Source: Pyronema omphalodes
Taxonomy: Eukaryota; Ascomycota; Pezizomycetes; Pezizales; Pyronemataceae
DNA: 64,000 bases
Assembly (NCBI GenBank): GCA_024516155.1
Contig: JAJJXM010000013.1
Coordinates: 1-64,000, forward strand
Direction: 5' to 3'
The number at the start of each line of letters is the position of its first letter. Within the stretch, counting starts at the first letter, position 1. Both the position numbers and the translations under genes were made by a program. Shown piece by piece: positions 42,501 to 52,312 of the stretch. A model generated the notes under the pieces. The model was given only the letters and a program-made list of their open reading frames with translations. It was not told the origin of the DNA and did no database searches.

Positions 42501-43204
42501 AGTGCAGAGTTTGCCTACAATAACTCAGTAACCACCGCTACAGGACTCTCACCTTTCTATGCGAATTACGGTTACAACCCCATTGCCAGCAACCCCACTG
42601 CAACTGCTGTGCGAAATCCAGCCAGCAAAGCATACGCTCATTGGATGCATACAGTGCATGAAGGTGCTAGTCAGCATTACAGAAGGCACAAGAAAGAATG
42701 AAGAAGTATGCAGACCTTCAGCGAAAGGAGGCCCCTACTTACCAAGTTGGAGACTTGGTTATGCTCGATGGACGACACATAAAAACAAGACGCCCATCAC
42801 ACAAATTGGATCACAAATTACATGGTCCATTCCAAATCGAAAAGGTCATATCCCCAACAGCAATACGTCTCACACTACCAAGAAGATGGAAGATTCACAA
42901 TGTCTTCCACACTTCCCTACTGGAGCCCTTCCACACTGGAACCAGAGCTCCACCAGACCCAAACAAAATTCTTCGGGAAGCAGACGATGTTGAGGGAAGC
43001 GAGGAGTACGACATAGACGAAATTATGAGCAGCTACAAATCAGGCAGCAGAGTACTTTACCTCGTCAAATGGCTAGGGTGGCCCAACAAGAAAGACTGGA
43101 CGGCAGAACCCTTCGACAACTTTTCAGTAGGAGGTCAGGAGAAGCTAAGAGATTTCCATCTCAAGTATCCTGATTCTCCGAGGGACTACCGACTCAAAGA
43201 CTAA
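39508..43204 (+). pseudogene. pol: C1 pol, frameshifted
   Basis: Same domains as C2 pol: protease DTGSTAALLDKAF (about 39757), RT with YIDDVLIYAET (about 40787), RNase H, integrase, chromodomain (43060-43150). It is broken by indels near 40575, 40893, 42230-42480 and 42670, and by TGA at 41500. A block at about 42130-42620 differs from C2 by dozens of substitutions while flanking sequence is near-identical. Confidence 0.9.
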
Positions 43205-44018
43205 TGCTTGATGTTTTTCCCATGTGGTTTTCATCAGGTAGAGTTGGTAGTAGGATGTAGGGGCTGGAGGACTACATCCAAAATTGATCACTTAAGTCAC
43301 TAGGCTACGGCGTTGCGATCACAGAAAGATGAACTACGAGCTTCGGGACGAAGCTTGAACAGGGGAGAGGTGGTGTCACACCCTAAAATGTGTGAGGATA
43401 GAATTGGTATCATATATAACGCAATGGAGAATATGGCAAACTCGACAGAGAATGAATAGTCAGATTAGTATCCCGGGCCGGAACCCCCAGAGGAGCTCCG
43501 ACAAGCCACGTCACGTGATTCGTGACTTTCCGATAGGACCTCACGAGGATCCCGGCCCGAGGCGTCGCAACTATATTCAATGTCAGTTTGGGAGGATTCA
43601 GAAGAGAAGAGATTGGGGAACACTTACCTCATGGGTGTCGACTTACCCTTGAGCAACTACGAACGACGCTGATGGAGAACGAAGACGAAGACGAAAGGAC
43701 ACCTCCTTATACTTGAGGAGTGTTCGGAAGTTCACGGCTACAAAGGGGTCTGCATCGGAAGAGAGTTCCAAGGATGTGCAGAGCGGTGCGACGAAATCAT
43801 CCGGTGTTACTTAGTTGGGTGAATGGTCAGCCAGGAAGACAAGGCAGAGTCTAGTCGGCAAACAGGAGTGGGGCTATGGACAAGGGTCAAGATTGCTAAG
43901 GCATGAGACGACGTCCATAAGCATGCAACCCTCTCAAGGAAACTGTTTGGTGGAACCGATATGACGCGCCCTTAGGCTATTGACTACCAACCAAGGAACA
44001 GCTCGGCGTTTGCATCCA

Positions 44019-44051
44019 CACCAGGGTGTGGCTGCGCGCAAGTGCGCGCAG
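44019..44051 (+). promoter_or_regulatory. Paired hairpins in U3 of LTR2
   Basis: CCACACC-AG-GGTGTGG is followed at once by CTGCGCGCA-AG-TGCGCGCAG, two perfect hairpins with 2-nt loops. Both are kept in LTR1, LTR3 and the diverged B' LTRs (the first with one end mismatch). Either protein-binding palindromes or RNA/DNA structure is possible. Confidence 0.6.
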
Positions 44052-44336
44052 GTGGAGCCATAATGACATCACACAGGAATGTGTCGGAGTGATCCACTCC
44101 GGTAGGGCATGGATGCCTTATGATGTCAGATTCCTCCATTCGCAATCGAGATTCTCTAGGGAGATCTATGATAGCACGACTCACAAGATAAATGACTCAC
44201 ATGTTATTTGTCAGAGGAGTTCATGCATTATGCAGTCAAGCGGAGTTGCCCTCCCATATGACTCATAACCCTGACACCTGATTGGAAGGTGTGGTAGTAC
44301 AGAGAGGAATGTCAAGGATTAGTCTGACGATAGCAA

Positions 44337-44384
44337 GCATCATGCAAGCAAGTAATCAATATGATTACGCACTTCGTATGATGC
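44337..44384 (+). promoter_or_regulatory. Long nested inverted repeat in U3 of LTR2
   Basis: Outer arms GCATCAT/ATGATGC enclose an inner stem GTAATCA-ATA-TGATTAC. In B' the inner stem is GCAATTA-ATA-TAATTGC: two positions changed on each side with pairing preserved. Copies are at 51892-51939, 22102-22149 and 29595-29643. Confidence 0.65.
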
Positions 44385-44590
44385 AATCTATCAGCAGATG
44401 CGTCTCAGAAATGACTCTTGTCTTATCTCCTAGGCTCAGTTTGGAAATTGGTTCCCTAGGAAGTCTGGGCGAACTTGTAGACGAAAGTCTATAAAAGAGC
44501 CTTTGTCTTCCCTCTCTCTCCTCCATCATCAACCATTTGATCCTCTACGCGACGATACCTATTATCACCAACGAATACCTCCGAAGACAA

Positions 44591-44796
44591 CCCTTAAGTT
44601 TATTCCGCCTGTGATCGATTAATTCTCTTCCTAGCTTTATCTTTGGATAAGCTCTATTAGTTCTTGGGAACGAAGTGTCTGTCTGTTCTTGGGAACGAAG
44701 TGTCTGTCAATCACTGAGAACGAAGCACTTGAGATACAATCGGATAAGCCTCTGCATAGTCGAAGCTGTGCCCAGGTTCACACTATAAACTTAAGG
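44591..44796 (+). promoter_or_regulatory. Self-priming pair of C2 (LTR 44591-44603; primer site 44785-44796)
   Basis: CCTTAAGTTTAT in the LTR is complementary over 12 bases to ATAAACTTAAGG two bases after the LTR end. The partner is about 100 nt after the TATA box, further than in D and E, so the transcript start would have to lie well downstream of the TATA. Confidence 0.6.
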
Positions 44797-44891
44797 CTAC
44801 AAGCTACCAAGTTTATTAATCGATACGATAACGAAAAGACCCTCTTCTAGGGCAAGCAAGATCAATTTCACAAAGCACCTACTACTCAGCA

Positions 44892-47066
44892 ATGTCCTCC
44901 TACCGCAGAATCACTGCATCCCCGGCAGCCCGTCACGATGACGATGTTTCCATGGGAGATATGGTGGAAGTCCATCGCCCTCAATCATGGGACCAACTCT
45001 CTGCAGCTGGTAAAGCTGTAGTTCGCCAGGGAACCACTGTCAGCAGGGACCAAGCTTCCAGAATGGTTCGTCAAGATGGTGGACAGGATGGAGACAACTG
45101 AACAAGATGTGCAGGCATTGATTGAAGCCCTGAAGAAAGAAGGAGTTTCTGTACAGACCGATATGCAAAACGTCAAGAATCTGTACCAAGAAATGTCAGG
45201 CATTATGCAAAATGCCTACGATGTTGTTATTCGACAAGGCGACATCGACAGAGAACTCAACCAAACAGCCATTGTTAGACTCATCCAGTCAAGCAATGAA
45301 TTCAGTTCTCAGGTTTGGAACGCCCTTGGTGAACTAGCCACGGACGCTCAAGAAAAGCAAACAGCCAACCACCAGGCTGTTCAACAACTCAACATTGGTG
45401 TACAGATCATCAATGATTACCTCCAAGGATTCTCCAACCATCAACAAGGATGGAACTTCGGTGTTGAAGGCTGGGCAGCCACAAAGAACCAGGCTGACCA
45501 ACAAAGGGACGAGCAAATCCGTCTTTTAGCCCACAATGAGCAAGAACAGCAACGAAGGCTTTTGGAGTATGAGACAGAAAGGGAAAATGAAAAGAAGGAG
45601 ATTATCGATAAGGTCATTCAAAGGGTCATGGACATGACAGCCAACAACATACCTATCGATGCACAGTCACTTGCGGATGCGGTACAGGACGAACCCCAAC
45701 GCAGAACTGTCTCCCCAAGCATTTTTCAGGTGGCAGTAGACACAAATCTACCACCCTCTAGAAACGACACACCCCCTCCAGCAGCAGGAGGAAATGGAGG
45801 ACGAGGCAATGGCCCTCCAAGAAGAAGGGTTACCATTCCCCCTCCTGAGCCCTCCGATGATGGTCAAGGAAGACCCAGACAGCCAGAAAGGCCCCCTCGC
45901 CAAAAGACTAGAGAAGAAAGAGAAGCTGAGGAGGATGCAACAAGATTCCTCACTTCCATTATCGACAAGATCCAAGGACCCAGAGATGCACCAAAGAGAC
46001 CCAAGATGCCAGAACTCAAGGCACCTCAATTTTTCTCAGGAAAGGACAAGACTCTGCTTAGAGCCTGGTGGATGTCAGTACAGGATTACGTGGAAACCTA
46101 TGCCACATCCTGGCCTGATGAAGATGCGCAGGTTAAGTGGGTTGGTAGTCTATTCACCCACAAGGCTTTAGCATGGCACCAGGAGCGCAGGAAGTCTATT
46201 CAGAAACAGAAATTGAAGGATACTTGGGCTGCATTTTCCAGTGCATTTGAGACAAGGTTCGAGGATAAGAGGGAGGCTCAGAAGGACGTCAAACGCATTA
46301 CAGAACTACAGTACGATGGTGATATCGATGATTATATCACTAAGTTGGAGGATCTGAATATGCGTGTTGGAGCACTGGGCCCTATGTTTAGGAATGTGAT
46401 ATGGGAGGCTATGACACCAGCTATCAAGAAGATGGTTTACCAACGGTGTGGAGAGGTTCCCAATGATGATGTTGCCCTGATTCATGCAGTCAAAGAAGCT
46501 GCACATGTTGTGGAAGGCTTGAATGAAGAATTGGGGTATACGAAGAAAAAGACCTTAGAAGTGCGTGGGGAACGCAAGGATAAAGGGAAAGAAAGGGAAG
46601 CTGCTCGCCCACGTGAGGTGCAGCAGAAGGACCGAAAGGTTAAGGATAAGGGATCTAAGAAGGAATTTGCTGGGAAAAAGGACAGGAAGTCAGATAAACC
46701 GGCGGTTTTATGCCTCAGGAAGGGAGGCTTTGCAAGGAGTACCCCAAGCCGAAATCGACAAACACAAGAAAGATAAGGCTGAATGTTGGCGATGTGGTCG
46801 TGCTGGTCATAGAATGTACGACTGCTATGCAAAGAAGACAGTTGGGGGAACTGACCTGGCAAAGGATGGAAAGGTAGCTTCTTCAGGAAAGAGGAAGCGG
46901 GATGATGAAGATAATGAAGAAGGGCATGAACAGGAAAAGCCCAAGGAAGCCAAGAAGGCGAAGACTGCTGCAGTAAGGCAAGATGAGGAAGACACTCATA
47001 TGTCTGATGCGCAAACCAAGGATTTGGGAAATGGAGGATGAGGAAGTCATTGATTCGGATTTTTAG
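44892..47066 (+). CDS. gag: C2 gag (two or three single-base shifts)
   Basis: Start Met at 44892 (MSSYRRITASP), 110 nt after the LTR. One extra base near 45053 relative to C1 breaks the first 55 codons from the main frame (45076-46776, 566 codons). Order: helical N-terminal region with Gln/Glu-rich coiled coils, proline-rich spacer (about 45770-45910), capsid-like core (LRAWWMSVQDYVETYATSW, WVGSLFTHKALAWHQERR, about 46060-46210), Lys-rich linker. A T-run of four instead of three near 46707 shifts it, so the CCHC knuckle CWRCGRAGHRMYDC (about 46786-46828) is in another frame. The stop context GAT TTT TAG is at 47058-47066. The family forms the virus-like particle. Confidence 0.88.
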
Positions 47067-47068
47067 AG
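47058..47068 (+). promoter_or_regulatory. Putative -1 frameshift site at the C2 gag stop
   Basis: GGATTTTTAG: with Phe-tRNA on TTT next to the stop codon, slipping back one base re-pairs TTT perfectly and continues TTA GAG TCC in the open pol frame, 29 codons before the first pol Met. The same string occurs at 39502-39511 (C1) and near 26962 (B'). Confidence 0.5.
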
Positions 47069-50000
47069 TCCTCTAGGGAAGCGTCACCCGAGGAGGATGG
47101 ATATGAAGACGCAGTAATAGGGAAATGCGCAGGAATAAAAAGGAAATCAATGGACAGCCTTCTGTCGACCAGGACTAAGAGTCGACGAAAAGACAATGGA
47201 GCAGCTATTCCAGTTACCCAGGAATCAGCTCCCACTCCTCCTCACCATGGACCGAGACCAATTATCAACATGGTTCTCAACTGGTCCAAGAATCAACAAC
47301 GCACAGTTAGAGTCCTTCTTGATACAGGATCTACTGCTGCCCTCCTGGACAAAGCCTTTGTCCACAAATACAAAATCCCAACCGTTAAGAGAGACACCCC
47401 TTTACAAATCCGCAACTTTAACAATGAAATAGTTGCTGGAGCAGGTGAAGTCTTTACGGTTCCCTTTATATTGCAGCATAAGAAACACTTTGCTGCAGAA
47501 TCTTTCGAAGTCGCTCCACTAGATAGTGACTGCGATGCTATCCTGCCTTATTGGTGGATGGCACTACATCAGCCCTGCAACCTCTGGGGAGATCAAGACA
47601 AAATCTCCTTTACATCCTCACGTTGCAAAGAAAAATGTACAAAGGCACAAGCCAGTGCCTTCTCACTCAAGGTCGATAAACATGTCCTCGACCATCCAGA
47701 AGCCTTAGTCTTAGGCCACATCTCATCTGTATCCACCAAAGAGGAATTATCTGAGGCCCTTCAGCAAGTCCCAGAGAAATTCCGCGGCTGGATCAACATT
47801 ATGACAAAGGAAGCTGCAGATAGGCTTCCTGATCACAAACCCTACGACCATGCGATTGACCTAGTTGAAGGCGAAAAGCCTCCTTGGGGACCTGTCTATG
47901 CTCTCAACGAAGTTGAGCTAGAGACACTTAGAGAATGGTTGAAGGATATGCTGCGTACTGGTAAAATCAGACCTTCCAAGTCACCAGCAGCAGCTCCTAT
48001 TCTCTTTGTCCCAAAGCCTCATGGCAGAGGTCTACGGTTATGTGTTGATTACCGGGGCATCAACAAAATTACAATTGCCAACCGGTACCCACTCCCACTC
48101 ATGTCAGAATTACAAGACAGAGTTAGAGGAGCAAAAATATTTACGAAAATGGACCTCAAGAATGGATATCATCTCATCAGAATAAAAGAAGGAGATGAAT
48201 GGAAAACGGCCTTTCGATGCCGATATGGATTATATGAATTTTCGGTTATGCCTTTTGGCTTGAGCAATGCCCCAGCCACATTCCAAGATATGATGAATCA
48301 TATCTTTAGAGACATGTTGGATCAGGGAGTAATTGCGTATATTGATGATGTTCTCATATATGCTGAGACAGAGGAAGAACACGACAAATTGGTTAAGGAA
48401 GTGTTAAAAAGATTGGAAGAAAATGGGCTGGTTATCTCTCCGGAAAAATGTGTTTGGGGACAAAACAGAGTGGAATTTCTGGGTTATATTATCAGCGAAA
48501 ATGGCATTGAAATGGCAAAGGACAAGGTACAAACAGTCCTGGTATGGGAACCCCCAAAATCCTTGAAAGAAACACAGGGCTTTCTTGGATTCGCAAACTT
48601 CTATCGCAGATTCATCAAGGACTTCTCCAAAATATGTCGACCTCTCACAGAATCAACAAAGGGCGATGCGAAGAAATGGGAATGGACTGTTGCTATGGAA
48701 CTAGCATTTGATGAGCTCAAAAGTCGTTTCACTACTGCACCAATCTTAAGTCATTTTGACCCAAGACAGGTTTGCATTGTTGAAACAGATGCTTCAGATT
48801 TTGCTTTAGGCGCAGTTCTATCCCAGAAGGGGGAAGATGGAAAGTTGCACCCCATTGCTTTCCACTCAAGAAAATTCACTCCTGCTGAGATTAACTATGA
48901 GATCCATGACAAAGAGCTGTTGGCTATTGTGGACTCATTTAAAGTATGGAGACGATATCTTGAGGGAGCAATGCACACTGTCCAAGTTTACAGCGACCAC
49001 CAAAACCTTGAGTACTTTACAACAACAAAAGTACTCAATCGACGTCAAGCTAGATGGGCTCAAGAGCTTGCTGGCGTTGACTTTAAGATTTTTTATAGAC
49101 CTGGGGTTAAAAATGGGAAACCTGATGCTCTATCTAGGCGTCCGGAGTTCCGACCTGAAAAGGGGGGAGGTGAAGATCAGCCGATTACGACGATCCTGCA
49201 TAAGAGTCATTTTGCATCCATTTCGTCAATCAGCAGTGCTGGAGAAGGAACATCATTTATTATTTCTTCAGCACGTCTCTCCTCTATTCCTTTTATTAAA
49301 TGGTCAGAAGAATTCTTGAAGATGGTAAAGGAAGCTGGTAAGCTGGATGAGATTTACGTGGAGGCAACAAAGAAAATTAAGGAACCATTGACGATAGATA
49401 ATGGCATAGTCTATCGAAAGGAAAAACTATGGGTACCAAAGGATTTGGTAAAGACAGTTCTGGAATCTGAACATGACTCGAAAATTGCAGGTCACTTCGG
49501 ACAGGACAAAACAATTGAATTAATACGAAGGAACTTCTGGTGGCCAAGAATGGAAGAACAAATAATAACTTATGTAAAGAGTTGTATGGAATGTCAAAAA
49601 GACAAAAAAGCACGGCACCTCAAGTACGGATTACTTCAACCTTTGGAACTACCCTATGCCCCATGGCAATCAATCGCCATGGACTTTATCACCGACCTAC
49701 CAGAATCCAATGGATGCGATCAGCTATGGGTAATAGTTGACAGATTCTCTAAGATGGCCCACTTCATACCACTGCAAAAAGACGGCAAGACAACTGCAGA
49801 CCTTGTTAGAATCTTTGCGAAGGAAATTTGGAAGTTACATGGGCTACCTACGGATATTGTGTCGGACAGAGACTCCAGGTTTACAAGCACCACCTGGAAA
49901 GCATTTCTTGGGACACTAGCAATCAAACCTAGAATGTCCACAGCGTTCCACCCTCAAACAGATGGACAGACGGAACGACTTAACCAGACAATTGAAGCAT

Positions 50001-50758
50001 ACCTCCGCTCCTTTGTCAATCATGAGATGAATGATTGGGTTGATCTATTGCCAATGGCTGAGTTCGCTTACAACAACTCAGTAACCAGCGCTACAGGACT
50101 ATCACCTTTTTATGCGAATTACGGTTACAACCCCATTGCCAGCAATCCCATTCCAACAGCTGTGCAAAACCCGGCCAGCAAAGCATACGCTCATTGGATG
50201 CATACAGTGCATGAAGGTGCTAGGTCAGCATTACAGAAGGCACAAGAAAGAATGAAGAAGTATGCAGACCTTCAGCGAAAGGAGGCCCCTACTTACCAAG
50301 TTGGAGACTTGGTTATGCTCGATGGACGACACATAAAAACAAGACGCCCATCACACAAATTGGATCACAAATTACATGGTCCATTCCAAATCGAAAAGGT
50401 CATATCCCCAACAGCAATACGTCTCACACTACCAAGAAGATGGAAGATTCACAATGTCTTCCACACTTCCCTACTGGAGCCCTTCCACACTGGAACCAGA
50501 GCTCCACCAGACCCAAACAAAATTCTTCGGGAAGCAGACGATGTTGAGGGAAGCGAGGAGTACGACATAGACGAAATTATGAGCAGCTACAAATCAGGCA
50601 GCAGAGTACTTTACCTCGTCAAATGGCTAGGGTGGCCCAACAAGAAAGACTGGACGGCAGAACCCTTCGACAACTTTTCAGTAGGAGGTCAGGAGAAGCT
50701 AAGAGATTTCCATCTCAAGTATCCTGATTCTCCGAGGGACTACCGACTCAAAGACTAA
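47063..50758 (+). CDS. pol: C2 pol polyprotein, intact: protease, RT, RNase H, integrase, chromodomain
   Basis: Open from the gag stop to TAA at 50756-50758; 1202 codons from the Met at 47150, a normal chromovirus length. Counting from that Met: protease DTGS at residues 58-61; RT about 250-430 with [10 protein letters not shown] and catalytic YIDD at 397-400; RNase H from [14 protein letters not shown]; integrase zinc domain (His near 775, Cys pair near 812-815); catalytic D near 845, D near 906 and E near 942, a D-D-35-E spacing; GPY/F-like module KLHGPFQIEKV; chromodomain with YLVKWLGWPNKKDWTAEPF near 1155-1175. All catalytic residues seen are present, so this copy may encode active enzymes. 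Expression probably needs the -1 shift at 47058-47066. Confidence 0.95.
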   Translation, partial: LESSREASPEEDGYEDAVIGKCAGIKRKSMDSLLSTRTKSRRKDNGAAIPVTQESAPTPPHHGPRPIINMVLNWSKNQQRTVRVLLDTGSTAALLDKAFVHKYKIPTVKRDTPLQIRNFNNEIVAGAGEVFTVPFILQHKKHFAAESFEVAPLDSDCDAILPYWWMALHQPCNLWGDQDKISFTSSRCKEKCTKAQASAFSLKVDKHVLDHPEALVLGHISSVSTKEELSEALQQVPEKFRGWINIMTKEAADRLPDHKPYDHAIDLVEGEKPPWGPVYALNEVELETLREWLKDMLRTGKIRPSKSPAAAPILFVPKPHGRGLRLCVDYRGINKITIANRYPLPLMSELQDRVRGAKIFTKMDLKNGYHLIRIKEGDEWKTAFRCRYGLYEFSVMPFGLSNAPATFQDMMNHIFRDMLDQGVIAYIDDVLIYAETEEEHDKLVKEVLKRLEENGLVISPEKCVWGQNRVEFLGYIISENGIEMAKDKVQTVLVWEPPKSLKETQGFLGFANFYRRFIKDFSKICRPLTESTKGDAKKWEWTVAMELAFDELKSRFTTAPILSHFDPRQVCIVETDASDFALGAVLSQKGEDGKLHPIAFHSRKFTPAEINYEIHDKELLAIVDSFKVWRRYLEGAMHTVQVYSDHQNLEYFTTTKVLNRRQARWAQELAGVDFKIFYRPGVKNGKPDALSRRPEFRPEKGGGEDQPITTILHKSHFASISSISSAGEGTSFIISSARLSSIPFIKWSEEFLKMVKEAGKLDEIYVEATKKIKEPLTIDNGIVYRKEKLWVPKDLVKTVLESEHDSKIAGHFGQDKTIELIRRNFWWPRMEEQIITYVKSCMECQKDKKARHLKYGLLQPLELPYAPWQSIAMDFITDLPESNGCDQLWVIVDRFSKMAHFIPLQKDGKTTADLVRIFAKEIWKLHGLPTDIVSDRDSRFTSTTWKAFLGTLAIKPRMSTAFHPQTDGQTERLNQTIEAYLRSFVNHEMNDWVDLLPMAEFAYNNSVTSATGLSPFYANYGYNPIASNPIPTAVQNPASKAYAHWMHTVHEGARSALQKAQERMKKYADLQRKEAPTYQVGDLVMLDGRHIKTRRPSHKLDHKLHGPFQIEKVISPTAIRLTLPRRWKIHNVFHTSLLEPFHTGTRAPPDPNKILREADDVEGSEEYDIDEIMSSYKSGSRVLYLVKWLGWPNKKDWTAEPFDNFSVGGQEKLRDFHLKYPDSPRDYRLKD

Positions 50759-50916
50759 TGCTTGATGTTTTTCCCATGTGGTTTTCATCAGGTAGAGTTG
50801 GTAGTAGGATGTAGGGGCTGGAGGACTACATCCAAAATTGATCACTTAAGTCACTAGGCTACGGCGTGGTGCGATCACAGAAAGATGAACTACGAGCTTC
50901 GGGACGAAGCTTGAAC

Positions 50917-50929
50917 AGGGGAGAGGTGG
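50917..50929 (+). promoter_or_regulatory. Polypurine tract of C2
   Basis: AGGGGAGAGGTGG directly precedes the TGTCACACCC start of LTR3, the usual primer site for plus-strand synthesis. The same tract is at 43361-43373. Confidence 0.8.
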
Positions 50930-52307
50930 TGTCACACCCTAAAATGTGTGAGGATAGAATTGGTATCATATATAACGCAATGGAGAATATGGCAAACTCG
51001 ACAGAGAATGAATAGTCAGATTAGTATCCCGGGCCGGAACCCCCAGAGGAGCTCCGACAAGCCACGTCACGTGATTCGTGACTTTCCGATAGGACCTCAC
51101 GAGGATCCCGGCCCGAGGCGTCGCAACTATTATTCAATGTCAGTTTGGGAGGATTCAGAAGAGAAGAGATTGGGGAACACTTACCTCATGGGTGTCGACT
51201 TACCCTTGAGCAACTACGAACGACGCTGATGGAGAACGAAGACGAAGACGAAAGGACACCTCCTTATACTTGAGGAGTGTTCGGAAGTTCACGGCTACAA
51301 AGGGGTCTGCATCGGAAGAGAGTTCCAAGGATGTGCAGAGCGGTGCGACGAAATCATCCGGTGTTACTTAGTTGGGTGAATGGTCAGCCAGGAAGACAAG
51401 GCAGAGTCTAGTCGGCAAACAGGAGTGGGCTATGGACAAGGGTCAAGATTGCTAAGGCATGAGACGACGTCCATAAGCATGCAACCCTCTCAAGGAAACT
51501 GTTTGGTGGAACCGATATGACGCGCCCTTAGGCTATTGACTACCAACCAAGGAACAGCTCGGCGTTTGCATCCACACCAGGGTGTGGCTGCGCGCAAGTG
51601 CGCGCAGGTGGAGCCATAATGACATCACACAGGAATGTGTCGGAGTGATCCACTCCGGTAGGGCATGGATGCCTTATGATGTCAGATTCCTCCATTCGCA
51701 ATCGAGATTCTCTAGGGAGATCTATGATAGCACGACTCACAAGATAATGACTCACATGTTATTTGTCAGAGGAGTTCATGCATTATGCAGTCAAGCGGAG
51801 TTGCCCTCCCATATGACTCATAACCCTGACACCTGATTGGAAGGTGTGGTAGTACAGAGAGGAATGTCAAGGATTAGTCTGACGATAGCAAGCATCATGC
51901 AAGCAAGTAATCAATATGATTACGCACTTCGTATGATGCAATCTATCAGCAGATGCGTCTCAGAAATGACTCTTGTCTTATCTCCTAGGCTCAGTTTGGA
52001 AATTGGTTCCCTAGGAAGTCTGGGCGAACTTGTAGACGAAAGTCTATAAAAGAGCCTTTGTCTTCCTCTCTCTCCTCCATCATCAACCATTTGATCCTCT
52101 ACGCGACGATACCTATTATCACCAACGAATACCTCCGAAGACAACCCTTAAGTTTATTCCGCCTGTGATCGATTAATTCTCTTCCTAGCTTTATCTTTGG
52201 ACAAGCTCTATTTTCTTGGGACGAAGTGTCTGTCAACACTGAGAACGAAGCACTAGAGATACAATCGGATAAGCCTCTGCATAGTCGAAGCTGTGCCCAG
52301 GTTCACA
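50930..52307 (+). repeat. LTR3 of the C tandem
   Basis: 1378 bp. Near-identical to LTR2 except for a few indels and a single rather than double TTCTTGGG(A)ACGAAGTGTCTGT unit near 52214. It ends GTTCACA, then the CCTTG duplication. Confidence 0.95.
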
Positions 52308-52312
52308 CCTTG

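Larger units (their letters stand above)
43374..44782 (+). repeat. LTR2 of the C tandem (shared)
   Basis: 1409 bp, 3' LTR of C1 and 5' LTR of C2. TATA box TATAAAAG at 44490-44497. Two copies of TTCTTGGGAACGAAGTGTCTGT near 44660-44710. It is almost identical to LTR3. Confidence 0.95.
35845..52307 (+). mobile_element. Family C tandem: LTR1 - C1 - LTR2 - C2 - LTR3
   Basis: Three near-identical LTRs (35845-37232, 43374-44782, 50930-52307) and two ~6.1 kb internal regions (37233-43373, 44783-50929) in the same orientation, sharing the middle LTR. One CCTTG target duplication surrounds the array. It sits in a LINE RNase H/C-terminal region. C2 is almost intact, while C1 has many single-base indels and a divergent patch in integrase. 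Confidence 0.95.
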
